Below, piece after piece: positions 61,231 to 64,000 of a DNA stretch of 64,000 bases; position 1 is the first letter of the stretch; each line of letters begins with the position of its first letter. The DNA lies in NCBI GenBank assembly GCA_964016885.1, contig OZ024743.1, positions 15,089,209 through 15,153,208 on the forward strand, in the 5' to 3' direction. This DNA comes from Eledone cirrhosa. Its lineage: Eukaryota; Mollusca; Cephalopoda; Octopoda; Eledonidae. The position numbers were made by a program, and so were the translations under genes. A model generated the notes under the pieces. It was not told the DNA's origin and did not search any database. It was given only the letters and a program-made list of their open reading frames with translations.

Positions 61231-61423
61231 AGCTCCTTTGCCCTTTGAGAGGTTTTGTTTTTAGTCCTGCAGGATGTCCAAAGTCACCCTCCTCACCAAG
61301 AAACCTTAGTGGGGTTGCCAGTTTAGTCGCCAATGACCCGACCATGAGACAGGTTGTACTGGAATACATGTTACCAGTAGCACCAACTGGTGACCTGACA
61401 TATATACATATATACATACATAA

Positions 61424-61431
<8 letters not shown>
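61231..61431. other. Unassigned non-coding DNA
   Basis: Open frames on both strands across 61245-61420 match nothing I know. It may be more of the LINE tail ('ccaaagtcaccctcctcac'). Confidence 0.35.

Positions 61432-61491
<60 letters not shown>
61432..61491. repeat. (TA)n microsatellite at PLE D 3' border
   Basis: About 58 bp of TA repeats directly beside the 3' end of PLE D. Confidence 0.95.
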
Positions 61492-61492
<1 letters not shown>

Positions 61493-61502
61493 AACCAGTA
61501 AG

Positions 61503-61596
61503 ACCCCGACAGCTGAGCTCAAGCCGTTTCGACGGCTAATTCTGGACTAAATGAACATTTATCCTGGTATTTAAATAGCCGATCTTCTCAAGGGGT
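61503..61596 (-). ncRNA. Hammerhead ribozyme variant of PLE D (U3-A8 core)
   Basis: Minus strand, 94 nt. Stem I ACCCC (61596-61592) with GGGGT (61507-61503), five pairs. The core reads TTGAGAA instead of CTGANGA. Stem II: GA-CGGCTA with TAGCCG-TC, eight pairs with one bulged T, around a 37-nt loop. GAAA. Stem III ACGGCT with AGCTGT, six pairs with one G-U. Cleavage triplet GTC (61510-61508). All three helices and the second core strand are in place; the only core changes are C3 to U and G8 to A. In the known structure C3 and G8 pair, so the double change would keep a pair (U-A). It could be a covarying variant or two chance C-to-T/G-to-A hits. Confidence 0.6.
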
Positions 61597-61599
61597 AAT

Positions 61600-62694
61600 T
61601 CCATATATGGTCAAAGTGATTGTCAAAAATCAGTAGTAATTCTGTGGTTGCAAATTAGTAGGGGAGATGGTGGCTAAACCTGCCAGTAGGAGAAAGAGGG
61701 GAGGGGGTGGAGTAGACCCAATCAAGCGTTGGTAGTGCCAGCTACAGCTGGGCATGAGGTCAAAGAAGATACAGGGGAGGGGGAGGGGGAGGAAGTCGGA
61801 ACGGTAGGTAGAACAATGGGGGGTAAAAATAGGAAAGAAAAAATACTGAGAGTGAAGAGAAGCAAATAAGTGTAAAGAAAAAATTAAATTCTACGACCTA
61901 GGTGTCAGGCTATTGTTAGGCGAGAATAAAATAAAGAAAGAAAGAAAGAAGTAAATAAATAAATAAATAAATAAATAAGGAAATAAGTAAAAGAACTAGG
62001 TGGGACGAATTAGGCAAGGACCCTTTTAAGAGGTATAAGTACGTAAATGATACGGTGACTGGTCAACAAAAGGGGCCAAAATACTAAAGAGACTACCACG
62101 AAATAAACAATAAAGGTTTCCATCCCGGGCCAGCAACGACCCAGTGCAGCAAAGTGAACTTGTACGACATAATAATTCTGAGTCCCGGGAAAAATATATA
62201 CTAATGCTAACTCTAAAAGATCTAAAACAAGCTACATGAAAGTTCGTACGAAATAAAGGTAGAATACGGAGAAATAAGTTCAGAATCCACCCCGCCCAGA
62301 AGAAAAGCGAAGCAAGAAATACTGAAACGAAAAAATAAGGCATAAGTGCCACTAAGAAATATAGAGGGCACAGAGGATAGTGGGAGCGGTCGGAAAAGGG
62401 GGGCAAGTATCCGGGGTCTAAGCCAACTGCTATAAAGGGCGGAGTCCGCCAAATCTATCAAAGACTAGGGGAGGGGGGAGTGGGGGTACTAAGGCTACAT
62501 GGGGCCAAAGGGCAGCCTCGGGTGGGCGAGAAAAGACGCCGACAAAGGAGAAGAGCTGGGGTAGAAGGACAAAGGAGAGAGGGGGGAAGGAAATAAAGGA
62601 TGCGATAAAAGAATACAAAGAAGATCTTACGTCTTCCTTGGCAAGCAGGGGTTACCCATTGCAAAATCGGCAACTGGGGTGTTATAGCCCTAGT
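61600..62694 (-). other. PLE D 3' UTR, purine-rich on the plus strand
   Basis: About 1.1 kb of GA/GGGA-rich sequence with (AAAT)n at 61950-61980. Open frames on the minus strand (for example 62406-62026, rich in Leu, Phe and Ser) are composition artefacts: no domain, and they lie after the GIY-YIG stop. Confidence 0.6.
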
Positions 62695-63837
62695 CTACCC
62701 CCCCCCCGGGTCATTATGGGGTTTGAGGGCGAGGTAAGTCCTACGCAATCTATGTTTACATGCAGTAACCAGTTCATCTTTCTTGTTTAGGAGTTGGTCC
62801 GTCGAAAACAGCATTTGTAAAGTTTCCTCCGAGCATAAATTGCACGGACGGCGTCCTCCCGTGTAAGAATTGGCTCTGGACAGTAATCTCCAAGTGAGAT
62901 CATAGGTGATGTTGTTGTCCTTGAGGTCCCATATGTGGCCCGAAAGTGTAGTGGCGTGACGCCGGGCCGGGTTTCGGAAGGTATGTCTATGTTGGTATAG
63001 CCGGGTCTTGAAGTCACATGCGGTAAGTCCTATATAGGCTTTGTTGGAGGTATCCGTCCTCACGTTGCACTGGTAGATCACATTACGGTCTCTGCATCTA
63101 TTGTCGAGTGGGCAAATAGATCTATCCGGGCAGTTACACCTCCTGGTCGGTTCTCCACTGCTATTTAGGTTATTTCTGCCATCGGGGTTGAGTTTTTTGT
63201 TGTTAGAGGAGACGATGTTTTGTGCGAAGTTTGGTGTAGTGCTGTAAGAGAGTTTGATGGTATTTTTGTTAATTATGTTGTGGTAGCGGTGTTGTAATGG
63301 GAAGTGTTTTTCAATGAGCCTAAAGAATAGTTTCCCGATGGGAGTAGTCACCTCTGCGTTGTGGGGAGGATTGAACCATGTTACATTGCGTGAGCGGCGG
63401 TGTCTCCTGCTGGTTCCGCTAATGGGATCTGGACAGTAGGATATTTCCTCCCGGAAACCACTCCGCTTGAGGGCCTGGTTGTAATAAGGCGCATGTTCAT
63501 CGAATATCCGCTCATTAGCTGACAAACGGGATATGCGGAGGGAGATGTTTTTGACCAGGTTGTTTGTGATGTTCCTAGGATGGTTTGATCGGCGGTGGAT
63601 GTAGTGCAGATTGTCATTAGGTTTCCTGTATGGGTAGTACAGGTCGTTTTCGAGGTCGAGGGTTACGTCCAGGAAGTTTACTCGGGTCAGGGACGTTTGT
63701 AGGGTTATTTTAAATCCCCAGTCGCGGAAGAATCTGATTAATTGTTTCCGGACCCGATCTGTACTACTGGGGTTGTACCCTTTAAGGGTAAGGAGCCCAT
63801 CATCACGGTACAATCCACCACCGAATGCAGGAAACAT
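62695..63837 (-). CDS. PLE D: RT catalytic end + GIY-YIG, open partial frame
   Basis: A 380-codon uninterrupted frame. It opens inside the RT palm: GGGLYRDDGLLTL carries the catalytic YxDD as YRDD (residues 9-12), followed by INFLDVTLDLEN-like FLDVTLDLEN, LVKNISLRISRLS, FFRLIEKHFPLQHRYHN and IKLSYSTTPNF. A Cys-rich motif CNCPDRSICPLDNRC follows (about residue 240), then the GIY-YIG core VIYQCNVR and AYIGLTACDFKTRLYQHR (about 255-285), and CNLCSEE with a His/Arg tail. The first half of the RT is missing, so no functional element can be made here. The lack of any break in 1.1 kb indicates a young insertion. YRDD differs from the YLDD and YVDD of PLEs A and B. Confidence 0.85.
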   Translation of the reverse strand: MFPAFGGGLYRDDGLLTLKGYNPSSTDRVRKQLIRFFRDWGFKITLQTSLTRVNFLDVTLDLENDLYYPYRKPNDNLHYIHRRSNHPRNITNNLVKNISLRISRLSANERIFDEHAPYYNQALKRSGFREEISYCPDPISGTSRRHRRSRNVTWFNPPHNAEVTTPIGKLFFRLIEKHFPLQHRYHNIINKNTIKLSYSTTPNFAQNIVSSNNKKLNPDGRNNLNSSGEPTRRCNCPDRSICPLDNRCRDRNVIYQCNVRTDTSNKAYIGLTACDFKTRLYQHRHTFRNPARRHATTLSGHIWDLKDNNITYDLTWRLLSRANSYTGGRRPCNLCSEETLQMLFSTDQLLNKKDELVTACKHRLRRTYLALKPHNDPGGG

Positions 63838-63861
63838 ATCAGTGAGTTTGGCTATTAGGAA

Positions 63862-64000
63862 GTGACTACTCCCATCGGGAAACTATTCTTTAGGCTCATT
63901 GAAAAACACTTCCCATTACAACACCGCTACCACAACATAATTAACAAAAATACCATCAAACTCTCTTACAGCACTACACCAAACTTCGCACAAAACATCG
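63862..64000 (+). pseudogene. Inverted copy of PLE D, continuing past the window
   Basis: Exact or near-exact reverse complement of about 63213-63352: 'gtgactactcccatcgggaa' to 'ccaaacttcgcacaaaacat'. It reads in the plus direction into the RT C-terminal/Cys-motif part of the same family. With the minus-strand copy it forms a head-to-head inverted dimer, both copies 5'-truncated at different points. Confidence 0.85.

Larger units (their letters stand above)
61492..63855 (-). mobile_element. Penelope-like element D, 5'-truncated
   Basis: Minus strand. Coding part 63837-62695, then a GA-rich 3' UTR (on the plus strand 61670-62640 shows G/A-rich words), a hammerhead-variant fold (61596-61503) and the end against (TA)n. 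At its 5' side (about 63855) it meets an inverted copy of its own interior (63862-64000) head-to-head. The element is a relative of PLE C. Confidence 0.85.

Noticed and set aside
62026..62673. Minus-strand Leu/Phe/Ser-rich frames in the PLE D 3' UTR
   Set aside because: They come from purine-rich composition; no motif, and located after the element's stop codon.

Overview
This window looks like repeat-rich intergenic DNA from a coleoid cephalopod (octopus or squid). The evidence is strong AT richness, very long (TA)n and (TG/CA)n microsatellites, and many copies of a tRNA-derived SINE whose body (B box close to GAGTTCAAATCCCGCC, then a conserved 'cctttcatcctta' and 'gtcgataaaataaagtacc' core) matches what I know of cephalopod SINEs. 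The window also holds many Penelope-like retroelements (PLEs) and decayed LINEs. I found no intact host gene, rRNA or functional tRNA gene, and no CRISPR array. Most open frames are read-throughs of dinucleotide repeats or antisense shadows of retroelements.

Layout: 1.8-6.8 kb, PLE A1 (minus strand, terminal inverted repeats). 7-12 kb, microsatellites and featureless AT-rich DNA, then SINEs. 13-14 kb, a dispersed repeat with a 37-bp minisatellite. 17.5-19.9 kb, a decayed intronless copy of an uncharacterised transposase-like gene. 20.2-20.7 kb, a fold-back (TIR) repeat. 22.3-24.6 kb, PLE C. 27.3-30.2 kb, a LINE relic. 33-39.2 kb, PLE B with 1.1-kb inverted arms. 40.7-43.1 kb, 5'-truncated PLE A2. 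44-48 kb, SINEs, a PLE relic and a segmental duplication. 50.3-53 kb, a second TIR repeat, a roughly 525-bp tandem repeat with a hammerhead ribozyme, and PLE E. 54-56.7 kb, three tandem SINEs and a minus-strand LINE relic. 57-60.5 kb, nothing recognisable. 60.7-64 kb, a LINE tail and PLE D, which is followed head-to-head by an inverted copy running off the window.

The main biological theme is five PLE families (A-E) plus one relic. They encode a reverse transcriptase (YxDD box) followed by a C-terminal GIY-YIG endonuclease. By eye I also found a set of hammerhead-ribozyme-like folds. Complete or near-complete folds lie in the 3' regions of PLEs B, C and E. PLE D carries a variant in which both partners of the core C3-G8 pair are changed to U-A. 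A very good fold sits on the minus strand at 50953-51037 inside a tandem repeat, and an orphan lies at 48550-48606. Hammerheads in PLE terminal repeats and in small animal retrozymes are known from the literature; these copies, the D variant and the tandem unit deserve a direct check. The PLE copies A1, A2 and C are flanked on both sides by (TA)n, which suggests a target preference. In several places SINEs sit in tandem, each separated by a copy of the same target duplication.

All folds, alignments and frames were worked out by reading the sequence. No database search or folding program was run.
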